A stretch of DNA of 28,903 nucleotides from CBDHHC01 sp050633205 (GTDB lineage Bacteria > Pseudomonadota > Alphaproteobacteria > Rhizobiales > CBDHHC01), in contig JBOEGA010000124.1 of assembly GCA_050633205.1 (NCBI GenBank), positions 1 through 28,903 of the forward strand, read 5' to 3'. Under the pieces are notes generated by a model, which saw only the letters and a list, made by a program, of their open reading frames with translations, searched no databases and was not told the origin of the DNA. A program made the position numbers and the translations under genes. How positions within the stretch are numbered: position 1 is the stretch's first letter; each line of letters starts with the position of its first letter. Positions 1 to 6,788 of the stretch are shown in pieces.

Positions 1-2
1 TG

Positions 3-185
3 GCGCCTTTGCCTGAAGATCGTTTTAGCTTTATGGGGCTTTTATCCAATCAGCTGCATGAGCTGCAAAGCGTATCCATCTATTTGCCTTTAGCTGGAAA
101 AATAGCAGGCGGGGTTGCCATTCTGATTTTACTTGGTTCGCTCTGGACTTTTTTCCGGTCTGCAAAAAAGGCAGGTGCATCATGA
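3..185 (+). CDS. C-terminal part of a phage membrane/lysis protein (5' end outside window)
   Basis: An open frame enters from the left edge and stops at 183-185, giving about 60 residues. It contains one strongly hydrophobic segment (roughly residues 34-52 of the visible part) followed by a short basic tail (R-S-A-K-K-A). The stop overlaps the ATG of the inner spanin at 182, so the two are probably translationally coupled. Position directly before the spanins suggests a holin or an endolysin with a C-terminal membrane anchor, but the visible part has no catalytic motif and I cannot choose between them. Confidence 0.6.
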   Translation, partial: APLPEDRFSFMGLLSNQLHELQSVSIYLPLAGKIAGGVAILILLGSLWTFFRSAKKAGAS

Positions 186-544
186 TGTGGCTTATTAAAA
201 CGGGTCTGATGTCTCTGGTGCAACGGATATGGGCTCAGGGGTTAACCTGGATAATTACGGGCGGGATTATCTTTTTAACCGGTCTGTCTTTTATTCAATA
301 TCAAAGATATGCAGCTGTTTCTGCCTATAAGGCAAAACAGGAGCTTGCCCGCCAAAGAGCCATCAATATACAGCATAGCCGCAACCAGGACATACAACAG
401 GAAATCACTCATCTGCGTGAACGATTGCGCCTGGAGCAGGTGGCAAGAAACACAGTTGTGGATCAGGTTAAAGCCAGATTGCAGCGGGACTTGTCAGGCA
501 AATGCGTCTGGAACAGGCAAACCTTAAAGGAGCTCAACAGATGA
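182..544 (+). CDS. Inner-membrane spanin (Rz-like)
   Basis: This 120-residue protein has a short N-terminus, one membrane segment at about residues 20-40, and then a charged, Gln/Arg-rich region (about 50-105) that looks like a periplasmic coiled coil. That is the architecture of i-spanins such as lambda Rz, which anchor in the inner membrane and pair with an outer-membrane lipoprotein to disrupt the outer membrane at the end of lysis. The pairing is supported by the next gene, a small lipoprotein whose ATG overlaps this stop (ATGA, 541-544). ATG codons at 182 and 185 are both possible starts. The family call rests on architecture and partner, because spanins have little sequence conservation. 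Confidence 0.72.
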   Translation: MMWLIKTGLMSLVQRIWAQGLTWIITGGIIFLTGLSFIQYQRYAAVSAYKAKQELARQRAINIQHSRNQDIQQEITHLRERLRLEQVARNTVVDQVKARLQRDLSGKCVWNRQTLKELNR

Positions 545-807
545 GAGTTCTGATCATGATGTGCTGTCTGTCTTTATTGTGTGGTTGCGCTGGAAAACAG
601 GAGTTTGTGCCAGTCAAGCTGCCAAAGCCAGCTCTGATCCGGGAATGCAGGCAGTCCTCGCCCCCCTTCACAAAGCTACCCACCCGCAAGCCCCTGAAAC
701 CTGCCGAGATTGCCGGGCAGTGGATGAAAGCAAAACGTCTCTACAGATCAGAGGTCCGGCGGTACCGGATCTGCCGTCATTTTGTCCAGCGTCATATGAA
801 GGAGTGA
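541..807 (+). CDS. Outer-membrane spanin lipoprotein (Rz1-like)
   Basis: Starting at ATG 541, the 88-residue product begins with a hydrophobic signal and a lipobox (L-L-C-G-C) whose lipidated cysteine is residue 16. The mature part is rich in Pro, Lys and Arg and includes a P-K-P-A-L-I-R-E-C stretch typical of o-spanins. It should sit in the outer membrane and bind the coiled coil of the i-spanin. The longer in-frame start at 502 would put the signal sequence in the interior, so I reject it. The gene is followed by an A-A-G-G-A-G ribosome-binding site for the next gene that overlaps its last codons. Confidence 0.75.
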   Translation: MRVLIMMCCLSLLCGCAGKQEFVPVKLPKPALIRECRQSSPPFTKLPTRKPLKPAEIAGQWMKAKRLYRSEVRRYRICRHFVQRHMKE

Positions 808-809
808 AA

Positions 810-1214
810 ATGCAGCCCAACCCTCATAACCAGCACTATCACCACAACCCAGACTTTCCACCTGGTCAGCATCCAGCGCAGCATCTGGCACAGCCGCACA
901 CTCAACCCTATCGCCAACCCTCATTCAATATTGAAAAGTCGCATATCAACCTGACAACGGTGGTGGTGATCCTGTTTGCCGCGGCCGCTTTAATCTGGTC
1001 CTTCTCCAGTACCATGCATACATTGGGGGGCAGCATTATCGATTTGCGCAATTCGGTCCAACAGCTGCAGACCCAACTCTCGAGAACAACAAATAATGCG
1101 CTGACCAAACGGGATCTGGCAGACTTTTGTTTTTCTCTTGAGCGTAACAATAAAGGCGTTCAATGCCCTTATACACCACGCAATAATCTGACATTCAGCA
1201 AAACAACTCAATAG
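810..1214 (+). CDS. His/Pro/Gln-rich single-TM phage protein, unknown function
   Basis: I chose ATG 810 because AAGGAG lies 5 nt upstream (799-804); the frame stays open further left only as a shadow of the spanin gene. The 134-residue product has three parts. Residues 1-45 are extremely rich in His, Pro, Gln and Asn. One membrane segment follows at about 51-70. The C-terminal part is a short coiled-coil-like stretch (about 75-95) plus a Cys-containing tail (F-C-F-S and Q-C-P). It lies between spanins and the spike-base gene. I do not recognise the family; a lysis accessory or a virion-associated membrane protein are both possible. Confidence 0.7.
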   Translation: MQPNPHNQHYHHNPDFPPGQHPAQHLAQPHTQPYRQPSFNIEKSHINLTTVVVILFAAAALIWSFSSTMHTLGGSIIDLRNSVQQLQTQLSRTTNNALTKRDLADFCFSLERNNKGVQCPYTPRNNLTFSKTTQ

Positions 1215-1223
1215 GGGAAAAAC

Positions 1224-1493
1224 ATGGCTATCAAAGCGCGCCTGACCACGCATCATACCCTGTCGCAAAGCGACCCGGCCCGTGGGGCCTTTGTAATTAC
1301 TCCCGATAATAACGCTGACCTCGAAGAGCTGACACGGGCTTTATATATCGGTGTCGCCGGTGATCTGTCTGTTGTCATGCAGGAAGGCCAAACGGTGACA
1401 TTCCCCAATGTCGAGGTTGGCATCTTTCCAATCCGTGTTGCCCGCGTCAATGCCACCAACACCACGGCCAGTTCCATTATCGGCATGGTTTAA
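1224..1493 (+). CDS. Phage spike base protein (RCAP_Rcc01079-like)
   Basis: This 89-residue protein begins at ATG 1224 behind a G-rich ribosome-binding site (AGGGG). The sequence fits a family named after a Rhodobacter capsulatus spike-base protein: a D-L-E-E-L-T-R-A-L-Y-I-G-V-A-G-D-L motif, then an E-G-Q-T-V-T-F-P-N-V stretch and a P-I-R-V-A-R-V-N-A-T-N-T-T-A end. Such proteins are thought to form the base on which a head or tail spike sits in alphaproteobacterial phages and gene-transfer agents. The assignment is from memory of the family pattern, not a search. Confidence 0.75.
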   Translation: MAIKARLTTHHTLSQSDPARGAFVITPDNNADLEELTRALYIGVAGDLSVVMQEGQTVTFPNVEVGIFPIRVARVNATNTTASSIIGMV

Positions 1494-1535
1494 TACCACC
1501 ATAATTTTTAAACTCACACACAGGATATCAAGGCC

Positions 1536-1970
1536 ATGGCCCGACCCTTTACCTTTACCAATCAGTTCCATCAGGATGTGCATCATGCGGTCCATAATTT
1601 TGACACCCACCAGTATAATGTGCTGTTCACCAACACACAGCCTCTGGTATCCGATGCCGTTCTGGCGGACCTGACAGAAATAACACCCGGGGACGGTTAC
1701 CCTGCTGGCGGCATTGCTTTAACAAAAGTCAGTTCCATACAAACGGCCGGGATCTTCCGTCATATTGTTCAGGATGATGTGGCCAGTGCATCTGGTGGTC
1801 CGATCGGGCCATTCCAGTGGGTTGCGCTTTATAATGTTACGCAAACCACACCGTTAAAGCCTGTTGTCGGCTGGTGGGATATGGGGCAACCCACCACCAT
1901 TCTGGATGGCGATGACTGGCCGATGAACTTTGATGATGTTGAGGGTATTATACGCTCGCCTGGCTCATGA
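1536..1970 (+). CDS. Small phage virion protein (unnamed family)
   Basis: The 144-residue product starts with an F-T-N-Q-F-H-Q-D-V-H-H-A-V-H-N-F motif and continues with V-L-F-T-N-T-Q-P, D-A-V-L-A-D-L-T-E-I, P-A-G-G-I, G-P-F-Q-W-V-A-L-Y-N and V-G-W-W-D-M-G. This pattern recurs in small structural proteins encoded among tail genes of many phages, whose exact place in the virion I do not know. There is no signal peptide or membrane segment. Its stop overlaps the start of the repeat protein (ATGA at 1967-1970), so the two are probably made together. Confidence 0.65.
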   Translation: MARPFTFTNQFHQDVHHAVHNFDTHQYNVLFTNTQPLVSDAVLADLTEITPGDGYPAGGIALTKVSSIQTAGIFRHIVQDDVASASGGPIGPFQWVALYNVTQTTPLKPVVGWWDMGQPTTILDGDDWPMNFDDVEGIIRSPGS

Positions 1971-2944
1971 CAACAGGGATCGGGTTAGGCCTGTTTAACC
2001 GGTATCTGGATATTGTGATTCCGGAGGAGCCGGTTGACGATGATCAGGATCTTGCAGCTGGTCAGTCAGAGGTGTTTGTTCCATTATTCTCTGTTGGTGG
2101 AACAGCCTTTGAAACGTCCGGTATCAGTTGTGAAGGCATAACAGCCAGCTTCTATCATCCCGCGTTTAAGTCTTTGCCTTATCAGGTCGATGGTCTGCCA
2201 GTTCTCTTTGGTGGATTTGAAGGGGATCGCGGGGGTGTTGCAGGTCAGGCCGGTCTTGCATCCTTTGGTCAGTTTAAACCAGCCACCAGCATTATAGATA
2301 AGTCCATAACACCGGGTGTTTTTGGTGAGGGCAGGGCGCAAACAGCCTTTTTGTCCCCTCAAGCCCAGCCGGTTATCATTGGCGGCTTATTGCCAGAGAT
2401 TGCTTATCATTCCATAGAAGCCCGGCCTGCCGGTTTTGGTGTGGAAGAACCAGCTGACTATTACGATCTGGCAACGGCGTTTGTTCAGCTGGGCGGCAAT
2501 GGTGTGTCTTTTGGTGGCTGCTTTGTCCTCAATGGCAATCATGATCCAGCGGGAAATGATGTGGGGTTTGGTGGGGCCATCGTTTTGCCGGGCAGTGTTT
2601 CTGCAGGTTTGTCAGAAGTATTATTTGGAGGTTTATACGGGAACACCGGATTGATCCAGTTCGCTGGTCTTTCTATGAACTCTGGTGGTTTGGAGTGTCT
2701 GCCCGGGCTTCTCTCATGTGGAATGCCTTCCATAGTCTTTGGTGGCTTAAAGGCAGAGCCATCAGAAGACGCATCTGATGGGAGTGATCTGCAGGCAGGT
2801 GGCTTTGTTGCGGCTTTTGCTAGCCTCATTGTGGGCGGCCGGCCTGCCAGCTTCGGAAATGCGCCAGCCGTCACACCCATCCAGTTAATAAGTGGCGCTG
2901 ACATAACATTGATCAGTGGTGAACCACTGGAACCATTACTATGA
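1967..2944 (+). CDS. Phage repeat protein with ~14 tandem 19-residue F-G-G repeats
   Basis: Residues 27-298 of this 325-residue protein divide into fourteen units, each ending in a variant of F-G-G. Unit ends fall at residues 45, 64, 83, 102, 121, 140, 159, 184, 203, 222, 241, 260, 279 and 298. Thirteen units are exactly 19 residues; the eighth is 25, as if 6 residues were inserted. Consensus near the end is [GR]-x-P-x-[VI]-x-F-G-G-[LF]. The last 27 residues are non-repetitive. Such regularity in a Gly-rich protein suggests a beta-solenoid or fibre shaft. Position between spike-base and fibre-like genes supports a virion appendage. I do not recognise the family. Confidence 0.8.
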   Translation: MTTGIGLGLFNRYLDIVIPEEPVDDDQDLAAGQSEVFVPLFSVGGTAFETSGISCEGITASFYHPAFKSLPYQVDGLPVLFGGFEGDRGGVAGQAGLASFGQFKPATSIIDKSITPGVFGEGRAQTAFLSPQAQPVIIGGLLPEIAYHSIEARPAGFGVEEPADYYDLATAFVQLGGNGVSFGGCFVLNGNHDPAGNDVGFGGAIVLPGSVSAGLSEVLFGGLYGNTGLIQFAGLSMNSGGLECLPGLLSCGMPSIVFGGLKAEPSEDASDGSDLQAGGFVAAFASLIVGGRPASFGNAPAVTPIQLISGADITLISGEPLEPLL

Positions 2945-2966
2945 GGAACCAGTACTATGAGGAACC
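2937..2966 (+). repeat. Tandem 14-bp repeat (16-bp period) at a gene junction
   Basis: The sequence TACTATGAGGAACC occurs at 2937-2950 and again at 2953-2966. It spans the stop of the repeat-protein gene and supplies two ATG and two GAGG elements. One result is an 11-codon frame (2941-2976) that overlaps the previous stop at its start and the next gene's ATG (2973) at its end. Confidence 0.85.
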
Positions 2967-2972
2967 CGTTCT

Positions 2973-3626
2973 ATGACAAATATTCTATCTTTGCCGAACC
3001 TGTCCTCTGTCTCACTGGATGATGCATTTTATTGTGTCAATGATCCCCTGGGGACGCCTGCAGATCAGCAGGTTGCGGGGCAAAAAATTGTGGGCAAATG
3101 GGAACCGGTGCAGGAAGATATTGTGACTGTATCACAGGGGCATGTTGCTTTTACGGATCTGACATCTGATTTTTTGAAGTACCGCCTGGAGGTTCTCAAG
3201 GCAGTTCCTGTTGTGTCGGCTTATCCCTTTGTTGAGATATCGAGTGATAACGGAACAACATATGAAACAACTTTATATGATGTCTGGGGAATGGCATCAA
3301 GTTCTCCATCAGTTCCCTATCCGAATGTTGGGAGTAACTATACTGAGGCTTCTGGACTTACACCTAAAAACACAGCTTACTCTGCACAGGATAATCAACC
3401 CCCCGGTTTTTGTGCCACTATGGATATTTATTGCTTATGCATCAATGATATCACAATTATGAAATCAAATGGGATCTATCCGAATGGGAGTGGTTTTATA
3501 GTACCATCTGTTTCCTTTGGAAAGCATGAGGCTGCTGTGGCCATGAATGCATTACGCTTTGCGTTTAATGCTACTGACATCGCATCTGGTCACTTCCTTT
3601 TGCATGGCCTTCGCTCCATAGCCTGA
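2973..3626 (+). CDS. Putative phage tail-fibre/receptor-binding protein
   Basis: The 217-residue product has no signal peptide, membrane segment or catalytic motif. It looks like an all-beta structural protein: many Ser/Thr/Pro and aromatic residues, a phrase resembling F-V-E-I-S-S-D-N-G-T-T-Y-E-T in the middle, and a C-terminal F-N-A-T-D-I-A-S-G-H-F-L-L-H-G-L. That last pattern (I-x-S-G-x-x-x-L-x-G-L/I) is common at the end of phage fibre jelly-roll domains. The gene follows the repeat protein with a duplicated start region, so both may belong to one appendage. Function is inferred from position and this C-terminal pattern. Confidence 0.55.
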   Translation: MTNILSLPNLSSVSLDDAFYCVNDPLGTPADQQVAGQKIVGKWEPVQEDIVTVSQGHVAFTDLTSDFLKYRLEVLKAVPVVSAYPFVEISSDNGTTYETTLYDVWGMASSSPSVPYPNVGSNYTEASGLTPKNTAYSAQDNQPPGFCATMDIYCLCINDITIMKSNGIYPNGSGFIVPSVSFGKHEAAVAMNALRFAFNATDIASGHFLLHGLRSIA

Positions 3627-3647
3627 CGCAATCTCATAAGGTTTATC

Positions 3648-4403
3648 ATGACAACATATACACGGCTGCGTGCACGCAGAGACTATGAACAGTCTTTGCC
3701 CCCATTAAACTCGTCTGAACCCATAGACAGTCTTATGATCCTTGTGAAACTGTATGACAGCTCTGGCAATCAGGTTCAGCAGACCTCCAGATATATTGCG
3801 ATTGAGTATCAGGACATGCAAACCGGTGAGTGGGTCACGGACAAGAAAACAACGCTTAATACCATGGGATGGACGCTGTCTCGGGCTTTGGAGACCACTA
3901 CCAATTGGCGGTTGCGGTCTTTGAGTGCAACAGAAACCTATGACACTCATCTGGTTGCGCCACGTCAAAAGACATTGGAAACCTACACAGATGAAGAGCT
4001 GCAGAAAAGGGCACAAGCAGAGGCTATAAAACAGGCCAGTCTGCTGCCTGATCTGGCCAGTCAGAAAACGGAGCAGGTCAAAGAGCACGCCAATGATCTG
4101 ATCCTGAAGGTCTTTCCTCTGACCAAACAGAATGAACTGGCGGCCTCTGAGGCTATCTTTGCCCGTATTGAAAACGGCACCATGCGTGATGGTCAGGGCA
4201 TCAAACTGCCAGCCCGTGATCTGACAGCAGAAGAAAATGCACAATTGATGGCGATCTATGGGGTTTATAACTGGATTGGTTATGTGCGCGGTGTGGAGGC
4301 TGAAAAACTGGCAGACATCACCACCCTGGAAAACAATGAAGACCTTGAGGCCTTACAAGCCTATGACATCACCACAGGCTGGCCAGAAGGATCCCCACCA
4401 TGA
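3648..4403 (+). CDS. Phage tail-region protein, unknown function
   Basis: The ATG at 3648 has AAGG 6 nt upstream. The 251-residue product has a basic N-terminus (T-R-L-R-A-R-R-D-Y), a beta-type first half with I-A-I-E-Y-Q-D-M-Q-T-G-E-W, and a helical charged second half (about 110-200) rich in Glu, Lys, Gln and Ala. It ends with Y-N-W-I-G-Y-V-R-G-V-E and an acidic tail. No enzyme motif is visible. Lying between fibre-like genes and overlapping the next one by ATGA (4400-4403), it could be a fibre subunit, an adaptor, or a fibre assembly factor; I cannot tell which. Confidence 0.6.
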   Translation: MTTYTRLRARRDYEQSLPPLNSSEPIDSLMILVKLYDSSGNQVQQTSRYIAIEYQDMQTGEWVTDKKTTLNTMGWTLSRALETTTNWRLRSLSATETYDTHLVAPRQKTLETYTDEELQKRAQAEAIKQASLLPDLASQKTEQVKEHANDLILKVFPLTKQNELAASEAIFARIENGTMRDGQGIKLPARDLTAEENAQLMAIYGVYNWIGYVRGVEAEKLADITTLENNEDLEALQAYDITTGWPEGSPP

Positions 4404-5011
4404 AAACTGGTATGAAGCTCTCAAGGCCTGCCAGGAACTGGTGGGCCAAAGAGTATAAAGGGGCCAGTACTGTTATTGATTTTTGCCGGGGCAGAGCGAT
4501 GCATGGCGGGCGTAGTGTTCCGGTTGCTGATCTGATCGAAGGTCACAGCAGTGATTATAGTGTCAATGGCATATTTATTGGCAATGGTGATGTTGTTCGC
4601 TTACATGATCCATCTATTCTGTCAGCCAGCGAGGGCGGGTTATTGATTGAATGCTGCCAGACCTTTAATCCGCATTCCTGCATCATTGATTTTGGGGATG
4701 ATGATCATGCTATTGAAGTCGGGTCATCGGCCACTCATGTGGATCATTTTAATGGGTCGTCTGTGATGACGGCAACGGCCGGGGTTCATAATATCCATTT
4801 TATGTCGAGGATTGCTTTGACCTGGGGGCCGGGGTATAGGGCGCTTTGTTTTAATGGTGGGCCGGTGGCGCGGGATTATGAGGGGCTTGGGCCTGTTGTG
4901 GATGTGTGTCTTGGGTCGAAGGCTGGGGTTGAGCGGTTTTTGAATGGGTTTGTGAGGGTGGTGGCTGTGTTTCTAGGGGCGATTGAGGAGAAACGATTAC
5001 CCATGCTCTGA
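4400..5011 (+). CDS. Tail-fibre protein with LamG-like C-terminus
   Basis: The 203-residue product contains A-S-T-V-I-D-F near the N-terminus, G-G-L-L-I-E-C in the middle and S-S-A-T-H-V-D-H-F-N-G-S later. It closes with F-L-N-G-F-V-R-V-V-A-V-F-L-G-A-I-E-E-K-R-L. The closing pattern resembles the L-N-G-x-[IV]-R-x-[LV]-x-x-[YF] signature at the end of laminin-G/concanavalin-like domains in phage fibres that bind sugars. It is the last gene of the late operon, a usual place for host-recognition genes. From about 4801 on, the third codon position is almost only G or T, unlike the upstream part of the gene. Confidence 0.6.
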   Translation: MKTGMKLSRPARNWWAKEYKGASTVIDFCRGRAMHGGRSVPVADLIEGHSSDYSVNGIFIGNGDVVRLHDPSILSASEGGLLIECCQTFNPHSCIIDFGDDDHAIEVGSSATHVDHFNGSSVMTATAGVHNIHFMSRIALTWGPGYRALCFNGGPVARDYEGLGPVVDVCLGSKAGVERFLNGFVRVVAVFLGAIEEKRLPML

Positions 5012-5059
5012 AATCAGCTATGCCTTAAAAGCTGTTAAAAAATGGAATTTATAAAACTC

Positions 5060-5137
5060 TTGCCAAAATTAGAATATACTTTATCTAACGAGTATTTTTG
5101 TCAGTTATGCCATTCAAAGCAAATAATTAGGTATAAT
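5060..5137 (+). promoter_or_regulatory. Candidate promoter(s) for the four-TM gene
   Basis: A TTGCCA box (5060-5065) is followed 16 bp later by TATCTA (5082-5087). A perfect TATAAT lies at 5132-5137 but without a good -35 partner. Both are in the AT-rich gap between the last fibre gene and the membrane-protein gene at 5196. In such AT-rich sequence these matches could occur by chance. Confidence 0.3.
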
Positions 5138-5195
5138 TAAAAATCGCAAGAATATCCTTCTTTCAGTGTTGCAGTCGCAATATAAAGGTAACTAT

Positions 5196-5570
5196 ATGAC
5201 CATATTAATAGCTAAAATCGCAGGACCATATCTGGTTGCAACAGCTTTAGGTTTTCTAATATCCCGATCATTCTATGAGAAAATGGTTCTTAATAATCAA
5301 AATGCAGATCCAATATTGATAAACCTATCAGGGGCAGTACATTTTGTTGTAGGCATGCTTATATTGATGAACCATTTTCATTGGAATAATCTAAGTCAGA
5401 TAAGTATATCACTACTTGGTGTACTGGCGGTAGCCAAAGGAACAATGATGATCGTAATACCTGAGTCCATGCTAAAATCTCCAAAAACAGTTGGAACTTC
5501 TTTAATTATTTCAATGGTTATATTTATGGTAGTTGGATTTTTCTTTTGTTACATTGGTTATTTTAATTGA
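5196..5570 (+). CDS. Small four-TM integral membrane protein, unknown function
   Basis: I chose ATG 5196, which has AAAGG 5-6 nt upstream, over the upstream GTG at 5166. The 124-residue product is almost entirely membrane: segments at about residues 5-22, 38-58, 66-86 and 96-121. The loop sequence before the second segment (N-A-D-P-I-L-I-N-L-S-G) and the pair G-V-L-A-V-A-K-G recall a widespread family of small uncharacterised inner-membrane proteins. It stands alone, with its own candidate promoter and a strong hairpin directly after it, in the AT-rich cargo part of the prophage. A role in the lysogen (for example in envelope or exclusion) is possible but not shown. Confidence 0.7.
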   Translation: MTILIAKIAGPYLVATALGFLISRSFYEKMVLNNQNADPILINLSGAVHFVVGMLILMNHFHWNNLSQISISLLGVLAVAKGTMMIVIPESMLKSPKTVGTSLIISMVIFMVVGFFFCYIGYFN

Positions 5571-5582
5571 ATAAACTAAGAT

Positions 5583-5632
5583 AGCAACTGACAATTACCA
5601 GCTGTACAGAGGTGATTGTCAGTTGCTGTTTA
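5583..5632 (+). terminator. Hairpin terminator after the four-TM gene
   Basis: AGCAACTGACAAT (5583-5595) is perfectly inverted at 5615-5627. The stem continues inward through one G-T pair and three more pairs to 17 bp, with an 11-nt loop (5600-5610). A T-rich stretch (GTTTATTT) follows. It begins 13 bp after the stop at 5570. The rest of 5571-5808 is AT-rich and shows nothing else. Confidence 0.7.
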
Positions 5633-5808
5633 TTTCTGAATTGCCTTCATATTTTCCCTTGTTAGTTAGGTTCACCTATTGCGTGTAAATACCCATAAAT
5701 CAGACAAACAAAAAATAATAGTCATTGAATAAATGCAAGCGCGAATATTTTAAGTCTCTTGATACACTGACATTGATATAATCAACTTTGAAAATTGAGA
5801 ACAGATCA

Positions 5809-6702
5809 TCACAGGGATGCATTTGAAAGAGGTTTTATAAATGCAGATAAAATCTGAGAAGTCTCCCGAGGGTATTGATCTGAAAAAAAATGCCCTCCAG
5901 GCAAGCTCTCTTTGGAAAGGTTATTGCAGCGTTTGCTCCACTCGCCTGGGATATCGAATAAGCGCGCCATCTCCCCTTTAGAGCCATAGAAGGCTAACGT
6001 TGGACAATTGATTTTTCTGTCAATATCAATAGTGTCGTGCTCTAGGTCAATAGTCGCAGCAGCACGGTAATCAGAACAGGAGCCATGAATCATATCAGGT
6101 TGCCGCCAGGCCGATCGGTAGGAATTAAGCATTTCAGGGTCAAAATCATCAATCTTGGTTGCACCCCACCCGATGAGACAGGTCTCATAGAAGAAATCAG
6201 GATCTCTACCAATTAGGCGTTCTGGAAAAGGTTCTGGTTGCGAGAGAAAATACCAATGCCAGTAGGAACCTGCTATTTTTCGGTTTGTATTCATAAGCAT
6301 AGTATAAGTGGGCACAATATCCATAACGGAAAGCGAGAGAACACGTTCAGGATGATCGAGAGTCATCCTGCACCCTGTGCGGCCACCCCGATCGTGACCA
6401 ACCACGTGAAATTGCTCAAAGCCAAGGGCTAGCATTAATTTTACCTGATCATTTGCCATAGCGCGAAAGGAGTAGTTAGACCTGTCCGATAGGCATTTAG
6501 GCTTCGACGAAGCACCATAGCCACGCAGGTCGGCACAAACAACAGTATATTCGTTAGCAAGTTCGGGTGCCACACGGGCCCACATTTCCTTGGATTGAGG
6601 AAACCCATGAAGCAACAGGACCGGGGGGCCATTCCCACCAACAACGCATGCTATATCAATACCTTCAACTCTTACAACTTTGCTATTAAAACCCTCAAAC
6701 AT
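5809..6702 (-). CDS. Alpha/beta hydrolase, fluoroacetate/haloacetate dehalogenase-like
   Basis: From ATG 6702 (AAAGG 8 nt upstream; a TTG at 6708 is the alternative) the product has 297 residues, the usual size for the family. It shows the H-G-F-P oxyanion motif (32-35), nucleophile D104 in G-H-D-R-G-G, R105 and R108, D128, H149-W150, W179, Y212 and a final H271. These match in order and spacing the catalytic Asp, carboxylate-binding Arg pair, acid, halide-binding His/Trp/Tyr and general-base His of Rhodopseudomonas fluoroacetate dehalogenase. The expected reaction is hydrolysis of a 2-haloacetate to glycolate in the cytoplasm; epoxide hydrolase is the main alternative. It is divergent from a marR gene across a palindromic operator. 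Confidence 0.82.
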   Translation of the reverse strand: MFEGFNSKVVRVEGIDIACVVGGNGPPVLLLHGFPQSKEMWARVAPELANEYTVVCADLRGYGASSKPKCLSDRSNYSFRAMANDQVKLMLALGFEQFHVVGHDRGGRTGCRMTLDHPERVLSLSVMDIVPTYTMLMNTNRKIAGSYWHWYFLSQPEPFPERLIGRDPDFFYETCLIGWGATKIDDFDPEMLNSYRSAWRQPDMIHGSCSDYRAAATIDLEHDTIDIDRKINCPTLAFYGSKGEMARLFDIPGEWSKRCNNLSKESLPGGHFFSDQYPRETSQILSAFIKPLSNASL

Positions 6703-6753
6703 TTCCAAAGCCTTTCTCAGCTTTCACTATCACCAGATGCAGTACTTATTACC

Positions 6754-6782
6754 TTGAATATACATTAGCGCTAATGTATATA
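6754..6782 (+). promoter_or_regulatory. Divergent promoter with perfect 24-bp palindrome (MarR operator)
   Basis: Positions 6758-6781 form a perfect palindrome; its half-site reads ATATACATTAGC. On the + strand TTGAAT (6754-6759) and TATATA (6777-6782) are 17 bp apart, so the palindrome fills the spacer of a sigma70-like promoter. On the - strand the same block contains TATATT (complement of 6757-6762) as a possible -10 for the dehalogenase. MarR proteins bind palindromes of this kind and repress both directions until a ligand binds. Confidence 0.75.
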
Positions 6783-6788
6783 GGAGGT

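Noticed and set aside
561..809. N-terminal extension of the His-rich phage protein
   Set aside because: This part overlaps the spanin lipoprotein in another frame; the good ribosome-binding site is at 799-804 for ATG 810.
4820..4870. G-quadruplex in the G-rich fibre end
   Set aside because: Only three close G-runs are present; the fourth is too far for a standard quadruplex.
4400..5011. Diversity-generating retroelement target at the fibre C-terminus
   Set aside because: No reverse transcriptase and no template repeat are present in the window; the composition shift alone does not support it.
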